Below are positions 13,486 through 24,588 of a stretch of 64,000 nucleotides of DNA, piece after piece. The stretch covers positions 26,157,432 to 26,221,431 of the forward strand of contig LS997566.1 of assembly GCA_000469685.2 (NCBI GenBank). The letters run 5' to 3'. The position numbers and the translations under genes were made by a program. This stretch comes from Haemonchus contortus. Taxonomy: Eukaryota; Nematoda; Chromadorea; Rhabditida; Trichostrongylidae. Numbering within the stretch: the first letter of the stretch is position 1; every line of letters begins with the position of its first letter. The notes below the pieces were generated by a model that saw only the letters and a list, made by a program, of their open reading frames with translations, ran no database searches and had not been told where the DNA came from.

Positions 13486-13984
13486 TGTTAGTGAGTTGCT
13501 CCTAGAGCTCTCACCTAATTTCTAGTGTAGTTTGTGATTGTTTAGTGCGTAACTATTTCACTTCACCTTTTAACTTTTATTTTTGCTCACTGGTTTATTT
13601 GGTGCTTAGAGCCACATATGATGTGTGTTCATTGTATATTTCTAAAGCACTATTCATGTGTTCATCTCTCTCCCTCTAAGCCTTAAGATCTCCATTCTCT
13701 TATTTCCTTCCTGCTTTCACGACACAACACGAAGCTAGGGTAGGAAGATGTGTGCAGGCATTATGGCAAGAGGGTTAAGTTTGTTCAACTGTGTTTAGGG
13801 GGTTTCTATCTGACTGGCCTTGATCCTGGGGGGCCGGGGTGTGTATTATCCCTGGTGGGGCACCGTGGCCCCGCTCAACCCCTGGGCCGGCCTCACGCTC
13901 GCCTTGGGAGTGTCGCGGATGCGACGGTGGCCGCTGGGCGCACCGCGCGCGCCCCGGCCCATCTTTGCTCGGCCCCCACAACGC

Positions 13985-14040
13985 GGCGCGTATAAGCGCG
14001 CGTTGTGCGCGTTCCTTCGCATAGCCTAGTCAGTCGTCAC
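13985..14040 (+). promoter_or_regulatory. TATA box with initiator-like site in CpG-rich DNA
   Basis: TATAAG at 13991-13996 sits between CGGCGCG and CGCGCGTT. A TCAGTC initiator-like motif follows about 35 nt downstream, the usual TATA-to-start spacing. It is probably the retroelement promoter. Confidence 0.35.
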
Positions 14041-14472
14041 TCGTCATGCACCGCGACCGGCTGGCTGTCGGCTGCTGGTCGGTATGGCCGGGCAACGCTG
14101 TGAAGGTGCCTATAAGGCATCGGAGCGCCAGTGTAAGCCCGACCAGTATCTGAGCACCCCTCTCCGAGGGCGCGCAGTTGTCACCTGTCGGATACTGAGG
14201 AGTAAGGAAGGCAGGAAGACCGCCGAGGCCAATGGGGGCCTGGAATAGACAGCTGAAGGAGCTTGCCTTGAAGGAAGTCTGAAGATCGAGGGATAGGTGA
14301 GTGTCGCGCTTTGCATATATGTTGTGTATATATTGCCATATTTGACATGTTTTATTCTTGCCAATCATTTTCTACTTGTGTGATACTCTCTGGCTCTGGC
14401 CCACGTGTTTATCCCTGTAGCGTAGTTCCTTATCTAGCCTTTCGTAGTTATAGTATATTTCGTAGTTAGCAT

Positions 14473-14478
14473 AATAAA
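14473..14478 (+). terminator. Poly(A) signal AATAAA
   Basis: AATAAA is followed 15-25 nt later by a T-rich, GT-rich tract (TTACTTTTGTACTTGTCTTG), as expected for a cleavage site. It lies about 450 nt after the presumed start site. Confidence 0.4.
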
Positions 14479-14510
14479 CCAGTGTTCCTTACTTTTGTAC
14501 TTGTCTTGGG

Positions 14511-14887
14511 GAAGTAAGTAAGGTAGGACACTCTGGTTGGTCGCGAAGGGAGAAGTAGGTTATGTCGCCGCGTTCAGTCAGCTGGTCCCTGTGTCGGGGG
14601 CAGGGATCCCGTCGCGAGATTCTAGGCTGAGGTTGCTCGGCAAGGCGTTGGCCTTCCCAGCCGACACCCCTTGGTCCTCGGGGGTTGGTCCGCCCTCCTG
14701 TCTCAGGGCGCAGGTAGGGCGTGGTGGTCCGGTGAGCGAGGAGGATTGAGGTGCTCGTACCGCCGATGCGGATCGCGCTCCAAAGGGTGGCCATCAACTC
14801 GCGACACCATGATTTCGAGCCGTCGCAATTCCACCTCCGCAACACCATCCTATTTCTTCTTTATCTGGCCAAGAACCCGCGAAGATC
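14511..14887 (+). other. Leader-like GC-rich interval
   Basis: A non-coding, G-rich stretch with short inverted words (for example CAGCCGACACCCCTTGG) lies between the poly(A) site and a mariner relic. It occupies the position of a retroelement 5' leader, but no primer-binding site complementary to a known tRNA could be identified. Confidence 0.25.
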
Positions 14888-15250
14888 GATAGACGTATGA
14901 AGGAGGTTTACGAGAAGGTAGCTCTAGCTAGATGCACAATTTACAAGTGGCACTCGAAGTTTACGTCGGACTACTATTCCATCGAAAAAGAAGACCGTCC
15001 GCGACGCTCAATGGAGTAGGATTTGGACGTGCTGCGGAGCAAGGTGGAAGCCGACCAGTACCAAACCACCCGTGAACTGGCAGTCACTCCTAGGGAGTCA
15101 GTCCACAGTTATTCGTGGATTGAAGTCAGTCGGCAAGGTGCGAAAACTTGGTAGATGGGTGCCTCATGCTTTGAAGCAGTATGACATGGACAGCCGCGCC
15201 GAGACGGCAATTTCTCTCCTCAAGCTCAAGCGCAGGAAACGGTTAGGTGT
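14888..15250 (+). mobile_element. Mariner transposase N-terminal fragment
   Basis: Frame-shifted plus-strand pieces read as the DNA-binding half of a mariner transposase: KWHSKFTSDYY, the GRP-like EDRPRRSME, DLDVLRSKVEADQYQTTREL, SQSTVIRGLKSVGKVRKLGRWVPHAL, and ISLLKLKRR where the linker to the catalytic domain starts. The catalytic half and both inverted ends are missing. Confidence 0.7.
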
Positions 15251-15748
15251 ACTTGTTAATGTGTATTTGGAAGAGCTTTCTATACTCTATCTAACGATGC
15301 CTAACGCGTCCATTTTCGTCGCTTCTTTCCGGTGTTATGATCTCTAGAACTCACCACTATCACATTGTCCGAGGACTTATGACTCAACGTAATAACTCAC
15401 GACGAATTCGCTTTTATCATACCGAGCTTAATGGTAAATCGATCACAGAATATTCTCCAAATTCGTCAGTGGATGGAAGGAAGGTGGAGTAAGCTGGCCT
15501 ACCCGACAACGATGTTAACATTTAACGATTTCAAACATCGGTAAACTTTGTGGAATTGAGAGCAACCACCAGCATAGATTCCTACCCAGGTGCTTGTAAC
15601 GCTTGAAGTTTTCTTATTTGTCGACTGGCCTCAATTCTAGGCTACCTGTACAACTGAACAAGATTTTCAACATACTTTTTATTAACTCATTGAGAAAATT
15701 AAATGTTTAAAGGAGATGACTTCTTCGTAGTAATCCTCATAGGTGATT
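15251..15748. other. Unassigned interval
   Basis: No reading frame, splice-bounded exon or element terminus stood out. Confidence 0.3.
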
Positions 15749-16000
15749 TTAACTAGACTTGATAAGGAATCCTAACACTACAGCACAGATAACGAAAATA
15801 ACTATACATGCTAAGATCCATGAAGCTGGTGCAGTAGAGTACTGAAAATTAATGATAACAATATTAATAGCAGTATTTGATAATCCACATTTCAGTGAAA
15901 GTTGGATGCTGAGGGTTGCACCGCATCGTACCTCGGCAGGTGTCATGACATCACACGGCAGCTGATCACATCGCGGAACGACATATTGCTGTGAAAGCAT
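15749..16000 (-). CDS. Candidate small gene with C-terminal membrane segment
   Basis: A minus-strand ATG frame of 83 codons ends with a strong hydrophobic stretch (WILACIVIFVICAVVLGFLI) and a short KSS tail, so the product would be a tail-anchored or single-pass membrane protein. An internal 90-nt segment begins GTACGATGCG after GAG and ends TAATTTTCAG. It is a multiple of three, so either retention or removal keeps the frame. Both edges look like nematode splice sites. The family is unrecognised and upstream exons were not found. Confidence 0.35.
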   Translation of the reverse strand: MLSQQYVVPRCDQLPCDVMTPAEVRCGATLSIQLSLKCGLSNTAINIVIINFQYSTAPASWILACIVIFVICAVVLGFLIKSS

Positions 16001-16189
16001 ACTGGCGTTGACCCATGAGTGATGAGATGAAAACTATAAGGTGAAGTTCACTCTTTTCCGACTGCCTGAGTTTTTTTCATTGAGTATGAATCTTCAAGCA
16101 CTCACCACCGCTTTCAAACAAGCTCTGGACTGCTTCTTTACAACGTCATTATCAATCAGGGTTTTCCAGGCGTTATTAATGCCCAATCT

Positions 16190-16490
16190 GGAAATGTAAC
16201 ACAAGGATAACACCACTTGTGAGAGTGGTGCACTATCTCACACGCACGGTCAGGGGTTCGTACCCCGGATCGATGTCCGCTTAGGCCAACCAAGCCTTCC
16301 TTACCACCGGAGTCGGTCCATTGGTACCAGAGTCGTCTGGGAATATAAAAGCACTGACTTGCACATCGGCTGGCCACCGCAAGTCATTGTATAGGCTGCA
16401 TACGCATTCATTACGCCACTACGATTATGAATGGAAGTCGGGTGCGAGGGTGCATCCCTCGAACGCGATTGATTAAAGCCAAAAACTTTA
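16190..16490 (+). repeat. SINE-like repeat with tRNA-like B box
   Basis: GGGGTTCGTACCCC at about 16254 resembles the T-arm/B-box of a pol III promoter. Upstream, a GTGGTGCAC word about 30 nt away could be a decayed A box. Downstream is a non-tRNA body ending near an A-rich stretch (TTAAAGCCAAAAAC). This is the layout of a tRNA-derived SINE. No acceptor stem folds, so it is not a tRNA gene. Confidence 0.35.
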
Positions 16491-17689
16491 TCCTTCTATC
16501 ATCTTGCCGCACGATGAACCTGTTGAGCACTAGACCTCAAAAATAGCGATGCGGGAAAAGTGGAAACTAGTTTCCCGTTCTCCAAAGCGCCCGAGACCAA
16601 TCAGACCAGAATGTAAAAATAGAAGCAGAAGCGTGAGGCCTCACCCGGTGACTGAAATCATCCGAGTTTAAGAAGGCTAACCCCTATCCACCCAAGGTTG
16701 CTTGAATTGTAACCGATTTGTTTCACCAGAACAAATGCATCCTGGATGTTCCCTGTTCCAGAAATATCAAATTCGCCTCAACCGACCCATCGTAGGGATC
16801 CTCAGCATATTCAGGAGCCATGCGAAGTAACTCGTTGAAAATATAGTCAGCCAGCTGTAACAATTGGTAAAAATATCGTTCGATAAACGTTCGATAAACA
16901 ATTTAAGTGGTTATCTTATTTCAACTTGTAGTGTGTGAAGAGGAAAAGAAGTAGAAAATGCTGATCAAGGATTTTACCGATTCTTCCTTCCGGTAATGGA
17001 TAGGTCGTATACCAGTCCCTCGAATGTCAAGGAAACCAAAAAGACGCTGACACAGTACGGATTCTTTTATAGGCCTATCTCCTTTGTTTTCTGTGACATC
17101 TACAGTACTGTTCAAAAAGAAATTGCAATGAACCTATTTTCCATATCGGTAATGATACTGTATGCCCCATTACAAAACATCAAAACGTCCTTTATTTTGC
17201 TTATAAGATCATTTTTGCTTTTTTTTACAGGACAGATTTTCAACTGTTTCAACACACCAACAAAAAATCGCCTTAATCGCACTCTATCATCATGTAATGA
17301 ATACGCGAATCTATCTTTTAAATACTTCGCAGTGGAGCCGTGGACAACAATGACGGCTAGGCATCGGTTGAGCATTGACAATCAACAATAACAATCGCAC
17401 GCTGACCAACTTTCTTCGACTCTTCTTCCAACTGAGCAAACATCTGGGTTGTATTTGTATCTTCCTTATCTGATAACTTTCTCTCAATGGTTTCAGGTCA
17501 GGGAAAAGGGTGGGACAGTCGGGTCATGAAACTTGCTGACGTGTCAGCCACTTACACGCCGTATCCAATCTGTGCTGAGAATCGTTGCTATGTTAGAATA
17601 GGAATTTTTACCGTGCCCGCTATAGGCCATGGCCTGCATGCGCCTTCCAAGATGTCTACGCACATCTGCTGGTCCCTACTGGTGGGAAT
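16491..17689. other. Unassigned interval
   Basis: Frames at 16921-17391 overlap on both strands without clear splice sites or starts. No element ends were recognised. Confidence 0.25.
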
Positions 17690-18200
17690 AGTGGGGGCCC
17701 TTGATGGGAACAGTGATGGTTGATGGTAGGTGGCAGGACCAAACTCCGACCAACGTTTGCGTTAAGATTTTTCATTTGGGCGTGAAATGTTCAAAAGTGG
17801 TTGGAGTATTGGCTGCAGGAACGAGACACTGATGAAGGTGGTAGGAAGTGACGCCGGGGAACTCCATCCAAGTGGCAGGATGATGCGGATGGAGGGGGAG
17901 TGCGAAACATGCGCGAATTGAGCGCAGTTTGAGTAAGTCTCGAAGTCAATTTGGGATATGTTGGAATGAAATGAATGACTTAAACACGAAAGGCTTGAGC
18001 AGGATGCCGCTCATGGGAAGCAGAGCACTTCCAAAGTAAGCTGGAGTGTGTGTGTACGGTCGGTAACCAATAACTCAACCAATAGCTCCTGTTCTCCTAA
18101 ACCAGAGCGTCTAAATTCAGAAAGGGTGTAGGTGGTGGATTAGGTTCAGACGAGAGTGCGTAGAGCCCGACGTTCACCGGGGTATCAGACCGGTATGTTT
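17690..18200 (+). repeat. Decayed Helitron-like debris
   Basis: GATGGGAACAGTGATGG and GTAGGTGGCAGGACCAAACT (17702-17746) match the 145-bp repeat of the Helitron-like family. At 18166-18195 a worn end-like sequence (AGCCCGACGTTCACCGGGG, then CAGACCGG) echoes the 3' hairpin. The remainder is too diverged to align by eye. Confidence 0.35.
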
Positions 18201-20357
18201 CATTTCATAATCTAATGGCAGTCTGTAGCCTATGTGTACCGTTATAACTGAATATGTATTGCCAATTTCATTGCAAATGTCAGTGAACAGTAGTGTTGAA
18301 TCATTTGTATTGGAAAGAGGAATTGATTCAATCAACCAAGCGCCGTGAACTTTTGAAAAAGGGAGGGAAGCCCGGCATAGGCTCAATGATTGAGCTGGTA
18401 GTCATTACTGTATCATAAATACAGCTTTGAAAGAAATGCCAGCAAAAGGATATTCGTATTGTGGAAGTTTGGCGTCTTCAAGTCTAATCCCCTTCATGAA
18501 TATCTAGGCGTTATTGATTACGATTATGTCTTCAATTTTCGATTTGCCAGATTTTTTGGGCTCGAAAACAGTTATGGAAGGAAGAGGGGAAGATTCATGC
18601 TTTCTGAATTGGTTCGGACTGATGACAGGAGCTTTGAATTGGATTCTTATGGACACTGTCTTAAAGAATGTCGGTGACAATTCTATTGCACAGGCATTCA
18701 TTGTATAATCACATACATTATGTAGATTCGCCGGGAAAGCATATTTAATAACATGGTGAAAAAGTTATGCCAGCCACCTGTAAATCCAACGCACTGTTTT
18801 CTGCGGACAAAACGGAGTCCAACAATTTTTTTGCCTCTGTCTTCAATCTTTTCAACTGTTTTGTGTTTCGACGAATTCCTAACTGTAATATATTCTTTCT
18901 AGGCGGATTTCACATAAAACTTTAGTTTTTGAGATGATTCGTTTCTTGAGTACAATCACCTGCTCGTCGTGGAAGATATCATGGTAATATTGTGACACTT
19001 CACTGTACTTTCCACCAAAGATCGCTTCGCAACGCTGCTTGTCGCTTTAAAAAAAAATTCAGGACGTCCTTGATTATGATCATTATTGAACGGCCTCTAG
19101 CTAATTTTTTTTTGCGAAAATATGAACGTCAAATCTGTCGATACCATTAAATATACAATCTCACTAAAACGCGATCCGGTTACTTCGAAGAATAGTGCCC
19201 TCTATTACAATTAGCAAGAGTAGATGAGAAGGTTAAGTTCGAAGAAAAAATGACTCATCGAGGTTGTCCCTCCTTGGTGTCAAACGAAACCTGGGTTGGG
19301 CGTAGAAATCATTGACACGTTTCCTGCAGTGTTGCGATGCAGGCAGTAAGGCAGTGTCACATGTGCCTCGATTGTTCAGGAACGATTAACATCTAACAAC
19401 ATTGCGGCTGGAATTCCTCCAGGGGCTGAGTGAAAGGGCTTCCTGCTGTGATTCGAGTGATTTCTTCTGCTTTGTATGGTTCCGTCTTCGTAGTGATGAG
19501 TATCAAACCTCGGGCATTTGATAGCTCAAATTCTCTCGGGCTTCTAAACCGACTCGCCTACTGAGACGTTTACTTTCAAGTCATTAGGCCTTAATCATTA
19601 AAATCTGAAAAACACATTGTCCCTCTGAACCCCAAATGGATTTTCGAGTAGATAGAGGTTTTTACTGCACTAGTGGTTGCCTCATGTAACAGTAGGAGAG
19701 TGTTGTTAAATGTAAATTATTCGTTTTTAAGTTTTTTTCCAAGAACAACATAAAAAAATATTGGCTCTACCTGTGCCTTTTTTATCTCTCAGCACCCGCA
19801 CACCTCTGGCACAGCTTCACTCAATCACCAGTTTTTTTTTATCTACCACCACAATTCCTTTTCCCGCTTCATTTCATGATACATTGTCAGCATAATTGAA
19901 GCTAAAGCAGAGCTATGAACCAAACCCACTTCAACAAGGCAACTCGTCTGTTCACTTCATCTGCAATACGCTGCGCGGCTTCCAATTCACCGAGCTCCCG
20001 TTCTTCCAGTGGATTCTATGATGGGAGATCAGGTCTAAGTTATTAATAAAGACATTCCTCACGATTGCATGCCTGTATACTGCTGTCCATCAAGCGATGT
20101 TCCATATCGTGATGCATTGTCTGCATTTTCCAATTATGCTGCCAATCACCAGGTGACTAAACGAACGCGCGCAGAATGTACAATAATATTAATCGCAATT
20201 AGGTTATACCAAGCTCTGTTGAAAGTGTATCACAGTCATCAAACACAATAAATGTCAAGCATGTGCTTATCTTATGCAATCCTCTGAACAACCGACAGCA
20301 TTCTAGAAAGTTGCGGGCCAAATCAGATTTCACACTTAATCTCGGGTATGAGTACAT
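18201..20357. other. Unassigned interval
   Basis: About 2.2 kb of sequence has no recognised gene or element. Short frames at 18459-18708 occur on both strands without splice or start support. Confidence 0.25.
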
Positions 20358-20590
20358 ACGTGCGTCCGAGGATGCGCACGGCATCTTGCGCGGCAAAGTT
20401 TCTGACGATTTGAACGACTTTAGCGCCTATCATTGGGGCCAAAATTTGAAGTAGAGTAGATTAGAAGGATCATCTGACCCTACTAAACTACTCTACTTCG
20501 AGATTGTGCCCCGAGAATTGGCGTCAGAGTCGTACAAATCGTCACGGACTTCGCCGCGCAAGTTGCCACGCGCGTCCTCGGACGCACGTA
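20358..20590. repeat. Hairpin-forming inverted repeat, ~100-bp arms
   Basis: The left arm (about 20358-20460, beginning ACGTGCGTCCGAGGATGCGC) is the imperfect inverse of the right arm (about 20491-20590, ending GCGTCCTCGGACGCACGT). About 30 bp separate them. The arms agree along their whole length with scattered substitutions. This is the form of a foldback MITE. Confidence 0.65.
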
Positions 20591-20593
20591 AGT

Positions 20594-20632
20594 TCCCCCC
20601 CCCCCCCTCCCCCTCCTCCCCCCTCAAACTCC
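20594..20632 (+). repeat. Poly-C / CCT tract
   Basis: A run of 13 C residues is followed by CCT/CTCC words, directly abutting the right arm of the hairpin repeat. Proline-rich frames here are composition artefacts. Confidence 0.7.
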
Positions 20633-20656
20633 TCCCTCGAAGAGGACTGCACTGTG

Positions 20657-20904
20657 TCACAACGAAAAAGGCAACAGTGTGGTCATTGCCTCAAATCTGG
20701 GGACACCCTTGACATGTTCAGTAAAAGCTTTGTGAATGGTTCCAGTTATGGTTTTGCGAATTGGCAGTGTTACTACTAACAGACCGTTACCAACCTGTGT
20801 AGCAGTTGAAGCAGCACTATCACTGCTGAAACCGCTCAGAGAGTTTACTGATGGTGCACGAGTGGGCGCCTCTTGGAAGTCAAGTGCTAGCGGTTCGGAA
20901 GTAT
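20657..20904 (-). CDS. Candidate terminal exon, unrecognised protein
   Basis: The minus-strand exon begins after a TATTGTTTTAG acceptor and is open for 81 codons to a TGA. The first half is Ser/Thr-rich (PTRAPSVNSLSGFSSDSAAS); the second is more ordered (LLVVTLPIRKTITGTIHKAF). An internal CAG/GTTGGTAA could be a donor, so the exon may end earlier. No family was recognised. Confidence 0.35.
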
Positions 20905-20909
20905 CTAAA

Positions 20910-21371
20910 ACAATATTCAAACGTTAGCATAAACATATTACTGATGTAGTTGAGTAGTTGGAAAGCTGAAGGGAGTTCTTATTGTCTTTTGACTGTAATT
21001 CTTCGAATCAGGGCAAGGCAATGAGAAGCTTTCCGAATCACATCTCATTGATATATTCTCTCGCTGAGGTTCTCTTCACTTGCGCTTTTTGATTTTTAAT
21101 ATTTTGGCGTAAATGTGGCAGCCCTCATTCAAGCATACTAGTCATACACACGGCGTTAAAAGTAGAGCTATAAGGCGACTTTCACGATTGAAGTGGTTTC
21201 TGAGGGGTGCGCTTCGTTCCGCTGTTCCGTGGGGCATACGATTCGCACTTTGAGGGTTCGAATTGAACGTAATGCTAGTGCAAGCCATTTGCTCTTCGGA
21301 CACTTAGCGAAACCGTAACGTCAACTCGATATCGCAGTGGGCTGCGTCGCGCGCGAGGTGTGCGGGGTGAC
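20910..21371. other. Unassigned interval
   Basis: A possible 51-nt minus-strand micro-exon (SKDNKNSLQLS) lies near 20945-21000 with an ATTACAG acceptor and GTAATATG donor, but its phase does not match the exon at 20657-20904. Nothing else was recognised. Confidence 0.2.
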
Positions 21372-21568
21372 CTAGTTCTGTTGAATGAGCGGAATGGTTT
21401 TTGAGGAATCCCCCCTGTATGAATCTGTGACGTCTCCATATGTGCCACTGTCAAAGCCGTGAACGGTCAGATAGGGCATTATAGGGATTCCGAGATTGTA
21501 TTGGCTGTATGCCACGCCATACCGGAGAATTTCAACGGCGTCGTAGGGCTGCACTTCGCAATGGACCT
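21372..21568 (-). CDS. Candidate terminal exon, unrecognised protein
   Basis: After a CAACATAG acceptor the minus strand is open for 64 codons to TAG, reading VHCEVQPYDAVEILRYGVAY, then GIPIMPYLTVHGFDSGTYGD and a short hydrophilic tail. The composition is protein-like, but no family or upstream exon was found. Confidence 0.35.
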
Positions 21569-22369
21569 CTATGTTGGGAAGTCAAAACATCCAATAGTGA
21601 CCCATGGCGACAGCAGAAAGCAATTTTGAGTATTTCTGGCGCAATGTAGTCAGCCCTTATAGTAATCGCGACCACTGAAATATCGTTCAAATACTCCTTT
21701 GATGCCGTTCACGTCGTGGAGATCTCAAACAACCTCTACTTCAACTAGTTTTGAAAACCTATTTTTTGCAGAGACCGCAGATTTTCTCGCTTTCTTCGTC
21801 ACCGATGCACTATTCTACACCACCATTTCCGCTTTTCAACACAACAAGTATGCCGCGAAATCATCTTGATTCGTACCCTAAGTGAGTTAAAAGGCTTGCC
21901 AGGAAGGACACCAAAATTGCTTGTTTTATACAAAGTGTGTCGGCCTTCAGCAAGTTACCCGAGGACACTCAACTGAGAGGAGATGTCTAGTTTTACCACA
22001 GTGGTCAGTGAATTGATAATGAATACCCTTACTTCGCACTGTGGTAGAAAGTAGCCTCATTTTCTTGAACATAGGCAGCCCCTAATGCGGCAGCGTTTGG
22101 CAGGACCGCTGACGAACGCTAAAACACCAAAGCCAAACGAGAATGGCTGCTGAGTTTTCAAAGCCGTTATAGGCTGCTCGCAAGGAAATGACCAGGATTG
22201 CGGCCTGTTTTTTACATAGAAATGTTTGCAACAGAAATCGTATGGACGGTGTGTTGATAAGAGCATCGAAAGTCAAGTGCGACGTCACCAGGCCGATTGA
22301 TCTTCAATTGTCTTTGAAGGATTTGTCTTTAAAGGTGAAGAATTTGTCTTTGGGGAATAACACAGCCGA
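21569..22369. other. Unassigned interval
   Basis: A minus-strand open stretch (VVAITIRADYIAPEILKIAF) sits at about 21580-21670 in a different frame from the exon to its left. The rest has no recognisable content. Confidence 0.2.
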
Positions 22370-22890
22370 GACGCTGTCATTGTAGGTGTTCTCGTCGACA
22401 TTCGCTTAGACAAGAAAATCGATATTTGCCGAAGCACAACCCGATCTTTTTTGTTAATATAGAAATGTGTTCCAAACAGATGGCTGAAAAAGCAGTAGTC
22501 GGAAGGAGCGAGATCAGGGCTGTGGGGCCTTGCGACAATGAGCCATCCGTACTTCTCTAGCCGGACTTTGCGGTATGAGGTCAGGCGTTGTCATGGTGGA
22601 AGTAAATTTCCGCATTCAATCCATTACGTACTCTTTCAATTTCCGCAGCTGAGTAACGTATGTGAAAGCTTTGATCGTCTGTTCCTTTTTGAGCAGCTCC
22701 CAGTTGTTCCATGCCTCTTCTGGACCACCAAGACAGAACTTTCTTGAGATGAAGGTCGGCGTTTTTTTCGTTCCAAATTTTAACGCCCATGTCCAAAGTA
22801 GCAGTTCTCGCGTACGTACAGAAATACACGCACACAAACGCCCAGACATTAGCGCATTATATGGAGTAGGATAGCAGGGGTCTTTTGACA
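22370..22890 (-). mobile_element. Mariner transposase fragment
   Basis: Minus-strand translation across frames gives LHLKKVLSWWSRRGMEQLG, YFHHDNA, and then LEKYGW and PDLAPSDY-like boxes, which are the catalytic core of a mariner. The third catalytic Asp appears kept here. The piece is related to the element at 37487-38701 (the same SRRGMEQLGA and YVTQLRKLKE strings) but has no intact inverted ends and several frame changes. Confidence 0.65.
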
Positions 22891-23857
22891 ACTACATGTG
22901 TTAGCATGTAATATGTTCTTTAAGATGGATAGGAAGAGGCAGAGGGTTTCAATGAAATCGAAACAGATATTCGAGACCTTTTTACGGATAATGTTCACCT
23001 AAGCTTTCTTTGTAGACTGTCACCGCACTCGGCTTATATTCGTATCGTGACGGATGAACCAGTAACGGAGCATCATCGCTTTTTGTTACCTTGAAATATA
23101 GCCATCAACAGCCTAAGAAGTAGTTATTTCAGAATACTGACATTTGAATATTGCCTCCAGTACAAAGTTTGGCACGATGTGGTTTGGGAGAGCCTCTTAG
23201 AAATTACTGTTAATGTCGATTCATTGCACAGCCAATCCCTTCCTTTACAAGAGAATCTTTACGGTTCCAAAACAACTAAGCCAGAACACTACTTAATTTT
23301 TTCCAAGTATTCAGTGCAGGCCTCACCATCCCTAGGGGAGGTACGACAATATCCTTCAGTATTACTCTGAGATTGTTGGCTGGTTTGTCGGTGTGTGCGC
23401 CTGTGGGTGTGCGTGTTTGGGAATGGGTTTGTGTCGGTGTGTCGGTTTGTGTATGTTTGACCAATACATACAATACACATGGCCCCCAAACAGGTCCTTC
23501 CCTCACACCCTTCACCACGATGCGTGCTTTGCTTAACCGACCTGGCATCGCAGCAAAATGCATCCCTGCATGAATATCGTTCATTAACGGGCTACCTATC
23601 TCCCTTTTCCAACCAGCCCCTCTCCTTTTCCTGATATTCGTAAATTTGCTTCTCTACAAGTGCCATAGTTTACATTGCAACCACTGGACACAAGCCGCAA
23701 AAGTTAACTGGAACGTCAGCCGGCAGCACCTTCAATACTGATTGAATTCTGAAGAGCTTTGCTCCACGTCAACAGACCTTCGAACAAGTTGAGCAGAGAC
23801 AACTTATTTAATGCTGCTTTTACCTTTACTTTTACCTTTTTACTAAATATCTTACAG
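22891..23857. other. Mostly unassigned; Helitron-like 5' scrap at 23366-23470
   Basis: The segment TGTTGGCTGGTTTGTCGGTG followed by GT-rich repeats at 23376-23460 resembles the tract just inside the Helitron-like 5' end. The rest of the interval shows no gene or element that could be supported. Confidence 0.3.
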
Positions 23858-24383
23858 GTACGATTCCTCTTTATCATGTGCACTACCAACGTTGGTATTG
23901 AGGGTGTGCACCAATTGGAACCTTACAGCGGTTAGCAGAATCTCGCTCGCTGCTCGGTTCAAGACTGAAGGCGTCACGAAGCTGCAAATGCAAAGGAGAA
24001 TCTTGCTTGCCCAGCTTGCCGCGACCTTTGCAGCAGATAATTTCTCAGTGAGTAAGGTAACCTCCGTACGTCAATGCTCATACTTCATTCACCCTGCTTC
24101 AATCTGTCGAATTGAGCGTAACTCTTGGTGGTCGTCAACTTTTTCGGTCAGTCGTGAATATCTTCACGGCAGTCGCTCTTCAACAAACAGTATGCACCTT
24201 CACACGGGAGACCACCCCTTCTGGCGTTGTGAGCAGCCTAACACAGCGTGCAACTATACACTGTCGATTCTGTTCAAGAACATAGGCATGGTGTTAATTT
24301 CAACGATTCGTACTCAACTCGGGCCTACGTACGGAGAACTCCTTGACGATCGCAAAAAGTCAAATGTAGCAATCCCTCGCTAA
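23858..24383 (+). CDS. Candidate terminal exon, 175 codons, unrecognised
   Basis: After an AAATATCTTACAG acceptor the plus strand is open to TAA at 24381 in one frame, long for non-coding DNA here. It reads TNWNLTAVSRISLAARFKTE, then RRILLAQLAATFAADNFS, and later GDHPFWRCEQPNTACNYTLS and LGPTYGELLDDRKKSNVAI. A GTGAGTAAGG donor-like site at 24048 suggests an alternative shorter exon ending after NFS. There is no signal peptide, membrane segment or known domain. It is the only plus-strand host-gene candidate. Confidence 0.4.
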
Positions 24384-24588
24384 TGCTATGGATAGCTTAT
24401 TCAAGGCAACGTACGCAATTACAGTATCCCAGCACTGGAGTGCTCTGCTTCAATATGCCTACAATCAACGAACAGTCATCAACACCTCGCAATCTCCCCT
24501 CACAATTTGCAACGTTCTCTCAAATCCTAATAAGGCGAGCACTTTCAGTCAGTCACAGTCTTTTTTCTTCTTTCAGATTATTTTCGTA

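Larger units (their letters stand above)
13486..14510 (+). repeat. LTR-like module (promoter plus poly(A) signal)
   Basis: A TGTTAG start candidate at about 13486, an extremely GC- and CpG-rich block (about 13818-14020), a TATAAG box at 13991, an initiator-like TCAGTC near 14031 and AATAAA at 14473 occur in the order expected of U3-R-U5. It follows the gag on the same strand. No second copy exists in the window to prove LTR status, so the ends are approximate and the identity is inference. Confidence 0.35.

Noticed and set aside
16240..16290. Possible tRNA gene
   Set aside because: Only a T-arm-like element is present; no acceptor, D or anticodon arms fold around it.
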